64,000 nt of DNA from Paludibacterium paludis (GTDB taxonomy: Bacteria; Pseudomonadota; Gammaproteobacteria; Burkholderiales; Chromobacteriaceae), in assembly GCF_018802605.1 (NCBI RefSeq), contig NZ_CP069161.1, positions 992,001 to 1,056,000 on the forward strand. Reading direction: 5' to 3'. This document shows, in pieces, positions 1 to 13,144 of the stretch. The notes under the pieces were generated by a model. It saw only the letters and a list, made by a program, of their open reading frames with translations, did not search any database and was not told the origin of the DNA. Position 1 is the stretch's first letter; each line of letters starts with the position of its first letter. The position numbers and the translations under genes were made by a program.

Positions 1-38
1 TGTTTTTGACTTTGCCGATTGGTAACCGAGGATTTGTT

Positions 39-605
39 ATGCAGGAAAAAGAGACCAGCCTACCGGAAGAACACGGAGAGAACACCGTCGCCCCCGAAAC
101 CGGATCCGAATCCCCTGTCGCCGATACAAGTCCGGACACGGCGGCCGAGCCGACCGCGGAACAACGCATCGCCGAGCTCGAGGCCGAACTGGCCCAGGTC
201 AAGGATCAGTATCTGCGCAGTCTGGCCGATCTTGAGAACCAGCGCCGCCGGGCGAGCGAAGATGTCGCCAGCGCGCACAAGTTCGCCATCAACAAGCTTG
301 CCGCCGAACTGTTCCCGGTCAAGGACAGCCTGGAGATGGCGCTGGCCGACCAGAGCGGCCAGTTCGACAATCTGAAGTTCGGCGTCGATCTGACGCTCAA
401 GCAACTGCTCTCGGCCTTCGAGAAAGCGCAGATCAAGGAAATCAATCCGCTGGGCGAGATGCTCGACCCGCACCGCCATCAGGCGATCAGCATGGAAGAA
501 TCGGAAGCCGAACCCAACTCGGTGATCCGCGTCATGCAAAAAGGCTATATGGTGGCCGAGCGCGTGCTGCGTCCCGCCATGGTTGTGGTCGCCAAGGCGA
601 AATAA
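39..605 (+). CDS. grpE: Nucleotide exchange factor GrpE
   Basis: GrpE is the cytoplasmic nucleotide exchange factor that releases ADP from DnaK during the chaperone cycle. The protein (188 aa) has the usual GrpE build: an acidic, disordered N-terminus rich in Glu, Pro and Thr (about 1-45), a long helix starting near AEQRIAELEAEL that would form the dimeric coiled coil, and the C-terminal beta domain with the family signature around NSVIRVMQKGYMVAERVLRPA. I chose the ATG at 39 because a GAGG ribosome binding site lies just before it; an upstream in-frame ATG at 6 would add 11 residues not typical of the family. dnaK and dnaJ follow on the same strand. Confidence 0.96.
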   Translation: MQEKETSLPEEHGENTVAPETGSESPVADTSPDTAAEPTAEQRIAELEAELAQVKDQYLRSLADLENQRRRASEDVASAHKFAINKLAAELFPVKDSLEMALADQSGQFDNLKFGVDLTLKQLLSAFEKAQIKEINPLGEMLDPHRHQAISMEESEAEPNSVIRVMQKGYMVAERVLRPAMVVVAKAK

Positions 606-632
606 GACACGACAAACCCGGCGATTTCCCCT

Positions 633-660
633 CTTGAAAACAGGGATGTCGCCACGATTT
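633..660 (+). promoter_or_regulatory. Candidate sigma-32 heat-shock promoter of dnaK
   Basis: CTTGAAA at 633-639 matches the sigma-32 -35 consensus exactly. After 13 bases comes CACGATTT (653-660), which matches six of the eight positions of the CCCCATNT -10 element, counting its free position. It lies in the 123-base gap between grpE and dnaK, about 70 bases before the dnaK start. The spacing fits the family; activity is inferred. Confidence 0.55.
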
Positions 661-728
661 TCCAGAACATGCGATAGATGGCCGGTTTCTTCCGGTCAAC
701 CAGGATTTGAAAATAAGGAATTGAGATT

Positions 729-2645
<1,917 letters not shown>

Positions 2646-2657
2646 GCTTTCCCGGCC

Positions 2658-2692
2658 AAAGGCGGGCGCGGCCGGAGCCGCGTCCGCCTTTT
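2658..2692 (+). terminator. Strong hairpin between dnaK and dnaJ
   Basis: AAAGGCGG at 2658-2665 pairs with CCGCCTTT at 2684-2691. The stem continues inward through a G-U pair and GC pairs to a small loop near 2673-2676, giving about 15 pairs, with a short T run at 2689-2692. It may act as a partial terminator or as an RNA processing and stability element that lowers dnaJ expression relative to dnaK. Confidence 0.55.
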
Positions 2693-2716
2693 CGCGGATG
2701 ACAGAAACGGAACTGT

Positions 2717-3844
2717 ATGTCAAAACGTGATTACTACGATGTGTTGGGGGTGAACCGCGACGCGTCGGAAGACGACATCAAGAAGGCCTACCGCAAGCTG
2801 GCGATGAAGTACCATCCGGACCGCAATCCGGACAGCAAGGAAGCCGAAGAGCGGTTCAAGGAAGTCAAGGAAGCCTACGAGATTCTCTCCGACGCCCAGA
2901 AACGGTCCGCCTACGACCAGTTCGGCCATGCCGGTGTCGATCCCAACGCCGGCGCGCGCGGTGGCGGTGCCGGCTTCGGCGATTTCGCCGATGCGTTCTC
3001 GGACATTTTCGGGGATATCTTCGGTGGTGGCCGTGGCGGCCAGGGCGGACGGTCCAACGTCTACCGCGGCGCGGACCTGCGCTACAACCTGGAAATCACG
3101 CTGGAAGAGGCGGCCCGCGGCTGCGAACGGCAAATCCGCATTCCGTCGCATGAAAACTGCGACGTGTGCCATGGCACCGGCGCCAAACCCGGCACCCAGC
3201 CGAAAACCTGCTCGACCTGCGGCGGGCATGGCCAGGTGCGGATGAGCCAGGGGTTCTTCTCCATCCAGCAGACTTGTCCGACCTGCCACGGCAGCGGCAA
3301 GGAAATTTCCGATCCGTGCGTGAAATGCCGCGGCGCGGGTCAGGTGAAGACCAACAAGACGCTGAACGTGAAAATCCCGGCCGGCGTCGACGAGGGCGAC
3401 CGCATCCGCCTGTCCGGCGAGGGCGAACCCGGTCAGAACGGCGGTCCCGCGGGCGACCTGTACGTGGTTACCCACATCAAGCCGCACGCCGTATTCCAGC
3501 GGGATGGCAAGGATCTGCATTGTGAAATGCCGGTCAGCTTCGCCACCGCGGCGCTGGGCGGAGAGGTGGAAATCCCGACCCTCGACGGCGTGGTGAAGGT
3601 GAAAATCTCGCCGGAGACCCAGACCGGACGCGTCTATCGCGTGCGCGGAAAAGGTATCAAGGCGATCCGCGGCAACGATTATGGCGACCTGATGTGCCAT
3701 ATCGTGGTGGAAACCCCGGTCAGCCTGACCGAACGTCAGAAAGAGCTCCTGCAGGAGTTCGAGGCGATCAGCCAGGGCGACAGCGCCAAGCACAACCCGC
3801 GCGCCAAGTCGTTCATGGACAAGCTCAAGGATTTCTTCGCCTGA
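2717..3844 (+). CDS. dnaJ: Chaperone DnaJ (Hsp40)
   Basis: DnaJ delivers clients to DnaK and stimulates its ATPase. At 375 aa it is a full-length class A J protein. The J domain (about 1-70) carries the HPD motif at residues 33-35. A Gly/Phe-rich linker (about 75-115) follows. The zinc-binding region has all four CxxCxGxG repeats ([32 protein letters not shown]). The C-terminal client-binding and dimerisation domain follows. The gene is 71 bases downstream of dnaK, separated by a strong hairpin, and ends at a rho-independent terminator. Confidence 0.97.
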   Translation: MSKRDYYDVLGVNRDASEDDIKKAYRKLAMKYHPDRNPDSKEAEERFKEVKEAYEILSDAQKRSAYDQFGHAGVDPNAGARGGGAGFGDFADAFSDIFGDIFGGGRGGQGGRSNVYRGADLRYNLEITLEEAARGCERQIRIPSHENCDVCHGTGAKPGTQPKTCSTCGGHGQVRMSQGFFSIQQTCPTCHGSGKEISDPCVKCRGAGQVKTNKTLNVKIPAGVDEGDRIRLSGEGEPGQNGGPAGDLYVVTHIKPHAVFQRDGKDLHCEMPVSFATAALGGEVEIPTLDGVVKVKISPETQTGRVYRVRGKGIKAIRGNDYGDLMCHIVVETPVSLTERQKELLQEFEAISQGDSAKHNPRAKSFMDKLKDFFA

Positions 3845-3863
3845 GAATCATGCGTCGTCAACC

Positions 3864-3897
3864 GCCCCCGCCGGACAGTGCTCCGCCGGGGGCTTTT
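3864..3897 (+). terminator. Rho-independent terminator after dnaJ
   Basis: A GC-rich stem is formed by 3864-3875 and 3882-3893. It has seven pairs, one mismatch and four more pairs around a six-base loop (CAGTGC). TTTTG follows at once. It closes the grpE-dnaK-dnaJ cluster. Confidence 0.85.
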
Positions 3898-3984
3898 GTT
3901 TTCCGGTCATGATGTTGTGGCTATTCATAACGTGTTATTGATCTCTTTTTCAATGACGAAAGGATTGTCTCATCCCGCAAAGGA

Positions 3985-4013
3985 TGGGCACCAACCGGCA
4001 ACCGGCGTACAAT
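3985..4013 (+). promoter_or_regulatory. Candidate sigma-70 promoter before the 4044 gene and hemB
   Basis: TGGGCA (3985-3990) and TACAAT (4008-4013) are separated by 17 bases. Transcription would start near 4020, about 25 bases before the small gene at 4044. The -10 is good and the -35 matches four of six positions. Confidence 0.45.
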
Positions 4014-4043
4014 AGGCACGTTTAAAACCCACGGACTGAAAAC

Positions 4044-5266
<1,223 letters not shown>

Positions 5267-5286
5267 GACATCCCCCGAGGTGAACC

Positions 5287-6492
5287 ATGAACCATACTTA
5301 TCTTGCCCACCTTGACGCCACGCTCGCCCAGATCCGCGCCGACGGCTTCGAAAAACCCGAGCGGGTGATCGCCGGCGCGCAAAGCGCCGACGTCGCGCTG
5401 GCGGGCGGCAAGCGCGTCCTGAACTTCTGCGCCAACAACTACCTGGGACTCGCCGACGACGCCCGCCTGGTTGAGGCCGCCAGGAAGGGACTCGACCAGT
5501 ACGGTTACGGTTGCGCCTCGGTGCGTTTCATCTGCGGTACCCAGTCGGTGCACAAGGAGCTCGAGGGGGCCATTTCGGCCTTCCTCGGCACCGACGACAC
5601 CATCCTCTACTCCAGCTGCTTCGACGCCAACGGCGGTGTGTTCGAGACGCTGCTCGGCGAAGAGGACGCGGTGATTTCCGATGAGCTGAACCACGCGTCC
5701 ATCATCGACGGGGTGCGGCTGTGCAAGGCGCGCCGTTTCCGCTACAAGAACAACGACATGGCCGATCTGGAAGCCCAGCTCAAGGCGGCCGATGCCGCCG
5801 GCGCGCGCTTCAAGCTGGTGGTCACCGACGGAGTGTTTTCCATGGACGGCATCATCGCCGACCTGAAAACCCTGTGCGATGTGGCGGACCGCTACGGCGC
5901 GCTGGTCATGGTCGACGATTCGCACGCCGTCGGTTTCATCGGCGAAACCGGCGCGGGCACGCCAGAGCTGTGCGGTGTCGCCGATCGCGTGGATATCTAC
6001 ACCGGCACGCTGGGCAAGGCGCTGGGCGGCGCTTCGGGCGGGTATGTGTCTGGCCGCCGGCAGATCGTCGATCTGTTGCGCCAGCGCTCGCGCCCCTACC
6101 TGTTCTCGAACAGCCTCGCGCCTGCGATCACGGCGGCCAGTCTGGAAGTGTTCCGCATCCTCAAGGAAGACGGCGCCGAACTGCGCGCCCGTCTCAAACG
6201 CAACGCCGAGCACTTCCGCCGCGATATGGCCGCCGCCGGCTTTACGCTGGTGCCCGGCCAGCATCCGATCATTCCGGTCATGCTGGGCGACGCGCGTCTC
6301 GCCTCCGAGATGGCGGCCGCGCTGCTGGCCGAGGGGGTGTACGTGGTCGGTTTCTCCTTCCCGGTCGTTCCCAAGGGCAAGGCGCGCATCCGCACGCAGA
6401 TGTCCGCCGCGCACACTCCGGAGCAAATCGACCGCACCGTGGCCGCCTTCATCCGGGTCGGCCGCGAGCTGGGTGTGATCAAGCACGCCTGA
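5287..6492 (+). CDS. kbl: 2-amino-3-ketobutyrate CoA ligase (glycine C-acetyltransferase)
   Basis: Kbl is a PLP enzyme that cleaves 2-amino-3-ketobutyrate with CoA to glycine and acetyl-CoA, the second step of threonine breakdown. The 401 aa protein belongs to the alpha-oxoamine synthase family. It shows [13 protein letters not shown] near the N-terminus, [16 protein letters not shown] for the cofactor ring, and the PLP lysine in [27 protein letters not shown] site precedes the ATG. tdh follows 72 bases downstream, so both steps are encoded together. Confidence 0.96.
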   Translation: MNHTYLAHLDATLAQIRADGFEKPERVIAGAQSADVALAGGKRVLNFCANNYLGLADDARLVEAARKGLDQYGYGCASVRFICGTQSVHKELEGAISAFLGTDDTILYSSCFDANGGVFETLLGEEDAVISDELNHASIIDGVRLCKARRFRYKNNDMADLEAQLKAADAAGARFKLVVTDGVFSMDGIIADLKTLCDVADRYGALVMVDDSHAVGFIGETGAGTPELCGVADRVDIYTGTLGKALGGASGGYVSGRRQIVDLLRQRSRPYLFSNSLAPAITAASLEVFRILKEDGAELRARLKRNAEHFRRDMAAAGFTLVPGQHPIIPVMLGDARLASEMAAALLAEGVYVVGFSFPVVPKGKARIRTQMSAAHTPEQIDRTVAAFIRVGRELGVIKHA

Positions 6493-6564
6493 GCAACTGA
6501 CGCATCCGACGATCACAATGACAACAGACCGGCGCCCCGAGGGAGCGCCGGCAGGAGACATGGC

Positions 6565-7602
6565 ATGAAAGTGCTATCCAAACTGAAATCCGAGCGCGGC
6601 CTGTGGATGGCCGACGCGCCGGTGCCGGAAGTCGGCCCGAACGACCTGTTGATCCGCATCCGCAAAACGGCGATCTGCGGCACCGACATTCACATCTACA
6701 GCTGGGACGAGTGGGCGAAAAAAACCATTCCCGTGCCGATGCATGTCGGCCATGAGTACGTCGGCACCGTGGCCGGCATGGGCTCCGAAGTCCGCGGCTT
6801 CAAAATCGGCGACCGCGTATCCGGCGAAGGGCATATCACCTGCGGGCACTGCCGCAACTGCCGCGCCGGGCGCCGGCATCTGTGCCGCAACACCGTCGGC
6901 GTGGGGGTCAATCGCGAAGGCGCGTTCGCCGAGTATCTGGTGATCCCGGCTTTCAACGCCTTCCCCATTCCCGACGATATTTCCGATGATCTGGCGGCGA
7001 TTTTCGATCCGTTCGGCAATGCGGTGCATACCGCGCTGTCCTTCAACCTGGTCGGCGAAGACGTGCTGATCACCGGCGCGGGTCCGATCGGCATCATGGC
7101 CGTGGCGATCGCCCGCCATGTCGGCGCGCGCCATGTGGTGATCACCGACGTGAACGACTACCGTCTGGATCTGGCGCGCAAGATGGGCGCGACCCGCGCG
7201 GTGAACGTCGCCCGCGAAGATCTGCGCGCGGTGATGGCGGAACTGGGCATGACCGAAGGCTTCGATGTCGGCCTGGAAATGTCCGGCAATCCCCAGGCGT
7301 TCCGCCAGATGCTCGACACCATGAACCATGGCGGCAAGGTGGCGCTGCTGGGCATTCCGCCGGCCGATACGTCGATCGACTGGAACCACGTGATTTTCAA
7401 GGGACTGGAGATCAAGGGCATCTACGGCCGCGAAATGTTCGAGACCTGGTACAAGATGGTTGCCCTGTTGCAATCCGGACTCGATATCTCGCCGATCATT
7501 ACCCATCATTTCCCGGTCGATCGTTTCGAAGAGGGGTTCGAGGCGATGCTCTCGGGCCAGTCCGGCAAGGTCATTCTCGATTGGGCCGACGCGGCGGTCT
7601 GA
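6565..7602 (+). CDS. tdh: L-threonine 3-dehydrogenase
   Basis: Tdh oxidises L-threonine to 2-amino-3-ketobutyrate with NAD+, supplying the substrate of the neighbouring Kbl. At 345 aa it is a zinc medium-chain dehydrogenase. Catalytic zinc residues lie in [10 protein letters not shown] and HVGHEYVG, the structural zinc site is [15 protein letters not shown], and the NAD-binding Rossmann turn is [12 protein letters not shown]. An AGGAG site lies just before the start. A clear terminator follows at 7625. Confidence 0.97.
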   Translation: MKVLSKLKSERGLWMADAPVPEVGPNDLLIRIRKTAICGTDIHIYSWDEWAKKTIPVPMHVGHEYVGTVAGMGSEVRGFKIGDRVSGEGHITCGHCRNCRAGRRHLCRNTVGVGVNREGAFAEYLVIPAFNAFPIPDDISDDLAAIFDPFGNAVHTALSFNLVGEDVLITGAGPIGIMAVAIARHVGARHVVITDVNDYRLDLARKMGATRAVNVAREDLRAVMAELGMTEGFDVGLEMSGNPQAFRQMLDTMNHGGKVALLGIPPADTSIDWNHVIFKGLEIKGIYGREMFETWYKMVALLQSGLDISPIITHHFPVDRFEEGFEAMLSGQSGKVILDWADAAV

Positions 7603-7624
7603 TCGCCCGGTCAAACGGAGCAAG

Positions 7625-7655
7625 CACGGAGCCGTACGGCGACTCCGTGTTTTTT
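7625..7655 (+). terminator. Rho-independent terminator after tdh
   Basis: CACGGAG (7625-7631) pairs perfectly with CTCCGTG (7643-7649) around an 11-base loop, followed by six T residues. It ends the kbl-tdh transcript. Confidence 0.85.
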
Positions 7656-7776
7656 GTTTATAAACCAGTTTTGATTATTCTTTTTGTATAAAAGATTGAC
7701 CCGTTGATGGCAGTCAACGCCGGTCTCCCGGCTCCTCGTGAGAATGAGGCGGAAACAATAAGTGGGAACTGGGGAC

Positions 7777-9093
7777 ATGATTGCCGTTATCGGGGCCGGG
7801 ATTTCCGGCCTGTCCTGCGCCTGGTGGTTGAAAGAGGCGGGACTGGATGTCGAAGTATTCGAAGCGGAGCCGCATTGCGGCGGTAAAGTGGATACGGTCA
7901 GCGATGTCGGCGCGTGTTTCGAAACCGGACCCAACACCTTGCTGTTGAATGCCGGACATCGCGAGTGGCTGACAAAACTCGATCTGACGGTGGTGCCGGC
8001 CAACGCGATCACCGGCAACCGCTTCATCCTGCGCAACGGGCGCTACCGCATGCTGCCCGCCGGTCCGGTCTCCTTCCTGTTCTCTCCTCTCTTTTCCGCG
8101 CGGGCCAAGTGGTGCCTGCTTCGCGAACCCTGGCGCCGGCCCGTCGCGCCGCCGCACGAAACGGTGGCGGATTTTTTCCGGCGACGGCTCAATGATGAGT
8201 GGGTGGACACATTGGTCAGTCCCTTTGTCGCCGGCATCTACGCGGGCAATCCCGACACTTTGCTGATGGAGGAGTGTCTTCCCTCCATGCAGCGGGCCGA
8301 GCAACGCTCGGGTTCGCTGGTCGGCGGCATGGCGTCGGCGCTGTGCTCCGGCGCGCTCAAACGCCGCGAGGCCTGTACGATCGAAGGGGGGCTCGCCGCC
8401 TTGCCAAGAGCGCTGTCGCGCGGCATGAACCTGCATGCCGCGGAGCGGGTCGAGCGCCTGGTTAGGCAGTCCAGCGGCTGGGGGATCGAAACCCGGCACG
8501 GCCTGTACCGGGCCGAAGAGGTCGTGCTGGCGGTGCCCGCACCCGAGGCATCCTGTTTGCTGAAAGACGCTTTCCCCGACCTTGCCGGAGCGCTGGACGC
8601 CATTGTGTATGCGCCCATGGCCGTTGTGATGTCGCTGGGGGCCCGCGCCGACATGACGCGGCCCATACGCGGATTCGGCGGGCTCAATCCGGTTCGCGAG
8701 TCGCCCTTCGCCGCCGGTCACCTGATGGCGGGCGACATGTTCGACGACCGCTGCTCCATCGACGACTATCTGATCGCGAGTTATGTGGGCGGCGAGCTCT
8801 TTCGCGACCGTTACGCGCTGTCCGACGCGGGCCTGCTCGATGCCTTGAACCGCGAGCTGGCCGCCTTGTTCGGCCTGACACGGGCGCCGCGCCGGCAGTG
8901 GCTGGTCCGTCATGAGGCGGCGTTGCCACAGGCCACGGCGGCGATGCCCGCGGTGCGCCGTCACCTGGCCGCCCTGGATGACACGGGGCTGCATGTGTGC
9001 GCCAACTGGCTTGGCGGGGTGTCGGTGCCGGACTGCCTGGACAAGGGCCGCGATCTCGCCGCGCGTTTTGTCCGGCGCTATCTGGCCCTCTGA
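7777..9093 (+). CDS. hemY: Protoporphyrinogen oxidase (HemY-type, FAD)
   Basis: This FAD amine-oxidase-family enzyme most likely oxidises protoporphyrinogen IX (or coproporphyrinogen III) in late heme synthesis, at the inner membrane. The N-terminus has the dinucleotide-binding motif IAVIGAGISGLSCAWWL and CGGKV. Family signatures are CFETGPNTLLLN, the central LVSPFVAGIYAGNPDTLLMEE and the C-terminal FAD contact CANWLGGVSVPDCLDKG. I start at ATG 7777, preceded closely by GGGGA. A GTG at 7762 with AGGCGG upstream is also possible and adds five residues. Length (438 aa) is slightly short but normal. hemB lies 3 kb upstream. Confidence 0.85.
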   Translation: MIAVIGAGISGLSCAWWLKEAGLDVEVFEAEPHCGGKVDTVSDVGACFETGPNTLLLNAGHREWLTKLDLTVVPANAITGNRFILRNGRYRMLPAGPVSFLFSPLFSARAKWCLLREPWRRPVAPPHETVADFFRRRLNDEWVDTLVSPFVAGIYAGNPDTLLMEECLPSMQRAEQRSGSLVGGMASALCSGALKRREACTIEGGLAALPRALSRGMNLHAAERVERLVRQSSGWGIETRHGLYRAEEVVLAVPAPEASCLLKDAFPDLAGALDAIVYAPMAVVMSLGARADMTRPIRGFGGLNPVRESPFAAGHLMAGDMFDDRCSIDDYLIASYVGGELFRDRYALSDAGLLDALNRELAALFGLTRAPRRQWLVRHEAALPQATAAMPAVRRHLAALDDTGLHVCANWLGGVSVPDCLDKGRDLAARFVRRYLAL

Positions 9094-9169
9094 AACAGGA
9101 GTCGGCTTTTCCCGCACCGCGTGAACCGGTAGAATCGATCTTTATTTCTTTATCTATCGATCAGCGGTC

Positions 9170-10060
9170 ATGCTTACTTTCCAGGAAATCATCCTTACGC
9201 TGCAGAACTATTGGAACCGTCAGGGCTGCGCCTTGCTGCAACCTTACGATATGGAGATGGGCGCTGGTACTTCGCATACCGCCACTTTCCTGCGATCCAT
9301 CGGACCCGAGCCGTGGAACGCGGCCTATGTCCAGCCCTCGCGTCGTCCGAAAGACGGCCGTTACGGCGAAAACCCCAACCGTCTGCAACACTATTACCAG
9401 TTCCAGGTCGTGCTCAAGCCGTCGCCGGACAATATCCAGGACCTGTACCTGGGGTCGCTGAAGGAACTGGGCATCGATCCGACCGTGCACGATATCCGCT
9501 TCGTCGAGGATGATTGGGAAAACCCGACCCTGGGCGCCTGGGGCCTGGGCTGGGAAGTCTGGCTCAACGGCATGGAAGTGACGCAGTTCACCTACTTCCA
9601 GCAGGTCGGCGGCCTCGATTGCAAGCCGGTGCTCGGCGAGATCACCTATGGTCTCGAGCGTCTGGCCATGTACCTGCAGGGCGTGGAGAACGTCTACGAC
9701 CTGACCTGGACCGTGTACCCGAACGGCCAGAAGGTCAGCTACGGCGACGTGTTCCATCAGAACGAGGTCGAGCAGTCCCGCTACAACTTCGAACACTCCA
9801 ACGTGCCGTTCCTGTTCGAGCAGTTCAACCATTTCGAGGCGGAGTCGCGCCGCCTGCTCGAGGCCGGGCTCGCGCTGCCGGGCTATGAAATGATCCTGAA
9901 AGCCGCCCACACTTTCAACATGCTCGATGCCCGCGGCGCGATCTCGGTGACCGAGCGCGCGGCCTACATCGGACGCATCCGCGCCCTGGCGCGCCAGGTG
10001 GCCCAGGCCTACCACGACTCCCGCGAGGCGCTCGGTTTCCCGATGTGCCGGAAGGACTGA
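9170..10060 (+). CDS. glyQ: Glycine-tRNA ligase alpha subunit
   Basis: GlyQ is the catalytic alpha subunit of the bacterial alpha2-beta2 glycyl-tRNA synthetase, which charges tRNA-Gly. The protein (296 aa) is near-identical in pattern to the family. It begins [20 protein letters not shown], has the class II aminoacylation core with [15 protein letters not shown] and [18 protein letters not shown], and motif 3-type residues in [16 protein letters not shown]. glyS follows after one small gene. A TAGAAT at 9130-9135 could be a -10 element, but no good -35 is seen. Confidence 0.97.
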   Translation: MLTFQEIILTLQNYWNRQGCALLQPYDMEMGAGTSHTATFLRSIGPEPWNAAYVQPSRRPKDGRYGENPNRLQHYYQFQVVLKPSPDNIQDLYLGSLKELGIDPTVHDIRFVEDDWENPTLGAWGLGWEVWLNGMEVTQFTYFQQVGGLDCKPVLGEITYGLERLAMYLQGVENVYDLTWTVYPNGQKVSYGDVFHQNEVEQSRYNFEHSNVPFLFEQFNHFEAESRRLLEAGLALPGYEMILKAAHTFNMLDARGAISVTERAAYIGRIRALARQVAQAYHDSREALGFPMCRKD

Positions 10061-10065
10061 ACACC

Positions 10066-10506
10066 ATGAAACGCAGGACCTTCGTCCCTTGCCTGACGCT
10101 GCTGGCGGGAACCGCCTTCGCCGCGCCGATGTCCGACTGGGTGGTCTACCAGCAGGGCAGCGCGCTGGAGCTGGCGGTCGACCGCAATGCCATCGGCCTC
10201 GACAAGGACGGTCTGGTCCGCTTCGTCAACCAGGAGCGGTTTGCCGAACGCCAGCATGACAAGGATCATGATGTGGACTTCCACATCCGCCGCGTCGAAG
10301 GGGTCGCCGACTGCAACAAGGCGACCTATGCCTTCACCAGCGTGTCGTTCTACAGCAAGAGCAACCGCCACGTCTGGTCGCAGATGTACCCGGTGCCCCG
10401 CTACGCCTGGCGCTGGGAGCCGGTCGTTTCCGGCTCCGTCGCCCATGCCATGATGCGCCAAGTCTGCACCCTGGCCCGATCCGCCCCCAAAACACGAACC
10501 GAATGA
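10066..10506 (+). CDS. Exported protein, possibly surface-adhesin E-like, between glyQ and glyS
   Basis: A 146-residue protein starting at ATG 10066 with a signal peptide (MKRRTFVPCLTLLAGTAFA, cleavage near AFA-AP). The mature part begins SDWVVYQQGSALELAVDR, contains a Cys in ADCNKATY and another near the C-terminus (RQVC), and holds several aromatic residues. The pattern of a compact beta domain with an N-terminal WxxY and two cysteines resembles small exported proteins of the surface-adhesin E class, but I cannot confirm that. It lies five bases after glyQ and its stop overlaps the glyS start (ATGA), so it is co-transcribed with both. Confidence 0.75.
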   Translation: MKRRTFVPCLTLLAGTAFAAPMSDWVVYQQGSALELAVDRNAIGLDKDGLVRFVNQERFAERQHDKDHDVDFHIRRVEGVADCNKATYAFTSVSFYSKSNRHVWSQMYPVPRYAWRWEPVVSGSVAHAMMRQVCTLARSAPKTRTE

Positions 10507-12569
10507 ACATGAACGCCACTTTGCTGATTGAGCTTCTGACCGAGGAGCTGCCGCCCAAGGCCCTGTCGAAACTGGCCGACAGTTTCGCCTCCACCATTAC
10601 CGACGAACTGAAAAAGCTGCAGTTCGCCGATGCCGCCGCCGAGCCGGCGATTTTCGCCAGCCCTCGGCGCCTGGCGGTATCCCTGCCCGGCGTGCTCGCC
10701 ATTCAGCCCGAACAGCGCATCGTGCGCAAGGGACCGGCGGTGTCCGCCGGTATGAAGGATGGCCAGCCGACTCCCGCGCTCGCCGGTTTCGCCCGTTCCT
10801 GCGGCGTGGATGTTTCCGCTCTGACCACCCTGCACGACGGCAAGCAGGATGTGTACGCCTACTCGTCGGTCAAACCGGGCGAGACGCTGGATGCCGTGCT
10901 GGCCGGCATCGTCGCCACCGCCCTGAAAAAACTCCCGGCGCCCAAGATGATGCGCTGGGGCGACTCCGAGCACCAGTTCGTGCGACCCGTGCACGGCCTG
11001 ATGATGCTGCACGGCGACCGCGTGGTCGAAGGCGGCGTGCTCGGCCTGTCGAGCGGCAGGACGACGCGCGGTCACCGCTTCCTGTCCTCCGGCGAGGTGA
11101 CCGTGCCGGATGCCGGAAGCTACGCGCGCGTGCTCTTCGAGCAGGGCAAGGTGGTGGCGAGCTTCGCGGCCCGCCGTGAACTGATCGGCCGGCGTCTTGC
11201 CGAGGCCGCCGACAGGCTTGGCGCCCGCATCGCGGCCGACGATGCCCTGTTCGATGAGGTGGCCGGGCTTGTCGAGTGGCCCGTGGTGCTGGAGGCCGGC
11301 TTCGAGGAGGACTTCCTCAAAGTGCCCCAGGAGTGCCTGATCCTGACCATGCAGCAAAACCAGAAGTACTTCCCGCTGCTGGATGCCCGGGGCCGCCTGC
11401 TGAACCGTTTCCTGCTGGTGTCCAACCTGGAAGCCGGGGACCCGTCGCATATCGTGCGCGGCAACGAGCGCGTGCTTCGTGCCCGGCTGTCCGACGCGCG
11501 CTTCTTCTTCGAGCAGGACGGAAAGACCCGCCTCGAGGACCGTCTGCCGCGTCTTGGCGAGGTGGTCTACCACAACCGCATCGGTACGCAGCTGGAGCGC
11601 ATCGGCCGTCTGGAGACCATCGCCGCGTCGATCGCCCGCGAACTGGGCTGCGACGAGGCGCTGGCGCGCCGCGCCGCGCGCCTTGCCAAGGCCGATCTGG
11701 TTTCCGATATGGTGGGCGAGTTCCCCGAACTGCAGGGCGTGATGGGCATGTACTATGCCCGCCACGATGGCGAAGCGGAGGAGGTGGCGCTGGCGATCGA
11801 AGGGCACTATCACCCGCGCTTCGCCGGCGACAGCCTGCCGGAGGGCCCGATCGCCACCGCCGTTTCGCTGGCGGACAAACTGGAAACCCTGGTGGGCATC
11901 TGGGGTATCGGCCTCGTGCCGACCGGCGACAAGGACCCGTTCGCGCTGCGCCGCGCCGCCCTCGGCGTGCTGCGCATGGCGCTGACCCTGCCGCTTGACC
12001 TGAAAACCCTGATCGGCGCGACGGCGGCGGCCTTCCCGGAAGGCAAGCTCTCCGCCACGGTGGGCGAAGAGGTGTTCGCGTTCTGCCTCGAGCGCCTGAA
12101 GCACTACCTGGCCGGCGACTACCAGGGCGACGAGATCGATGCCGTGCTGGCGCTCGTGCCGAGCCGCCTTGACGAGATCGGCGCGGTGCTCGACGCCGTG
12201 TCGGCGTTCAAGGCGCTGCCCGAAGCCTCGGCGCTCGCCGCGGCCAACAAGCGTGTCGGCAACATTCTGCGCAAGGCCGAAACCGAGCCGGGCAAGGTGG
12301 ATGCCTCGCTGCTTTGCGAAGACGCGGAAAAGGCGCTCTTTGGCGCGGTCGACCGCGTCGCGCCGGACGTCGAGGCGCGCTTCGCGGCGCGCGACTTCGC
12401 CGGAGCCCTGTCCTTGCTCGCCACGCTCAAGGTGCCGGTCGACGCGTTCTTCGACGGCGTGATGGTGATGGCCGACGACGCGGCGGTCCGCGCCAACCGC
12501 ATCGCGCTCTTGGCGCGTCTGGCGGGGCTTTTCAACCGGGTTGCCGACATTTCGCTCTTGGCGGATTGA
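10503..12569 (+). CDS. glyS: Glycine-tRNA ligase beta subunit
   Basis: GlyS is the large beta subunit of glycyl-tRNA synthetase, needed for tRNA recognition. The 688 aa length fits the family. Signatures include TLLIELLTEELPPKALSKL at the N-terminus, KGPAVSAGMKDGQPTPAL, MRWGDSEHQFVRPVHGLMML and LILTMQQNQKYFPLLD. An HD-like central domain follows, then an anticodon-binding-like C-terminus with DPFALRRAALGVLRM. The ATG overlaps the previous stop as ATGA and there is no strong ribosome binding site, which suggests translational coupling; an ATG six bases later is also possible. Confidence 0.97.
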   Translation: MNMNATLLIELLTEELPPKALSKLADSFASTITDELKKLQFADAAAEPAIFASPRRLAVSLPGVLAIQPEQRIVRKGPAVSAGMKDGQPTPALAGFARSCGVDVSALTTLHDGKQDVYAYSSVKPGETLDAVLAGIVATALKKLPAPKMMRWGDSEHQFVRPVHGLMMLHGDRVVEGGVLGLSSGRTTRGHRFLSSGEVTVPDAGSYARVLFEQGKVVASFAARRELIGRRLAEAADRLGARIAADDALFDEVAGLVEWPVVLEAGFEEDFLKVPQECLILTMQQNQKYFPLLDARGRLLNRFLLVSNLEAGDPSHIVRGNERVLRARLSDARFFFEQDGKTRLEDRLPRLGEVVYHNRIGTQLERIGRLETIAASIARELGCDEALARRAARLAKADLVSDMVGEFPELQGVMGMYYARHDGEAEEVALAIEGHYHPRFAGDSLPEGPIATAVSLADKLETLVGIWGIGLVPTGDKDPFALRRAALGVLRMALTLPLDLKTLIGATAAAFPEGKLSATVGEEVFAFCLERLKHYLAGDYQGDEIDAVLALVPSRLDEIGAVLDAVSAFKALPEASALAAANKRVGNILRKAETEPGKVDASLLCEDAEKALFGAVDRVAPDVEARFAARDFAGALSLLATLKVPVDAFFDGVMVMADDAAVRANRIALLARLAGLFNRVADISLLAD

Positions 12570-12583
12570 CAGGGAGGGCTGCC

Positions 12584-13132
12584 ATGAAACTCGTCATTCT
12601 CGATCGCGACGGTGTGATCAACGAAGATCGCGACGACTTCGTGAAGAACACCACCGAGTGGGTGCCGATCGAACACAGTCTGGAAGCGATCGCCAACCTC
12701 ACGCAATCGGGGTGGCGGGTCGTGGTGGCCACCAACCAGTCCGGTATCGCCCGCGGGCTGTTCGATGTGCACGCGCTCAATGCGATGCACGAGAAAATGC
12801 ACCGCCTCGTCAACCAGGCCGGCGGCAGGATCGACGCCGTCGTGTTCTGCCCGCACAAGCCGGACGACGAATGCGAGTGCCGCAAGCCCCTGCCGGGCAT
12901 GGTCAACGAGATCGCCGAGCGTTTCAACGCCCGCCTGGAAGGGCTGCCGCTGATCGGCGACAGCCTGCGCGATCTCGTGTCCATCGACGCGGTGGGCGGC
13001 CAGCCCATTCTGGTGCGCACCGGGAAAGGCGAGGCGACCCTCGCCAAGGGCGGTCTGCCGGACGGCAGCCTTGTGTTCAACGACCTGTTCGATGCGGCCG
13101 AGTACCTCATCGAATCGCGCCAATCCTCGTAA
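12584..13132 (+). CDS. gmhB: D-glycero-beta-D-manno-heptose 1,7-bisphosphate 7-phosphatase
   Basis: GmhB removes the 7-phosphate in the synthesis of ADP-heptose for the lipopolysaccharide inner core. The 182 aa HAD phosphatase has the nucleophile motif LVILDRDGVINEDRDDFVK, motif II VVVATNQSGIARG, and LIGDSLRDL near the C-terminus. The zinc loop cysteines typical of GmhB are seen in FCPHKPDDECECRKP. I start at ATG 12584, preceded by AGGGAGG. The gene lies 14 bases after glyS and 12 before the acyltransferase, an arrangement common in betaproteobacteria. Confidence 0.93.
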   Translation: MKLVILDRDGVINEDRDDFVKNTTEWVPIEHSLEAIANLTQSGWRVVVATNQSGIARGLFDVHALNAMHEKMHRLVNQAGGRIDAVVFCPHKPDDECECRKPLPGMVNEIAERFNARLEGLPLIGDSLRDLVSIDAVGGQPILVRTGKGEATLAKGGLPDGSLVFNDLFDAAEYLIESRQSS

Positions 13133-13144
13133 ACGGAAAACCGC

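Noticed and set aside
7671..7692. TTGATT and TATAAA before the HemY-type gene as a promoter
   Set aside because: The two elements are only ten bases apart, too close for sigma-70.
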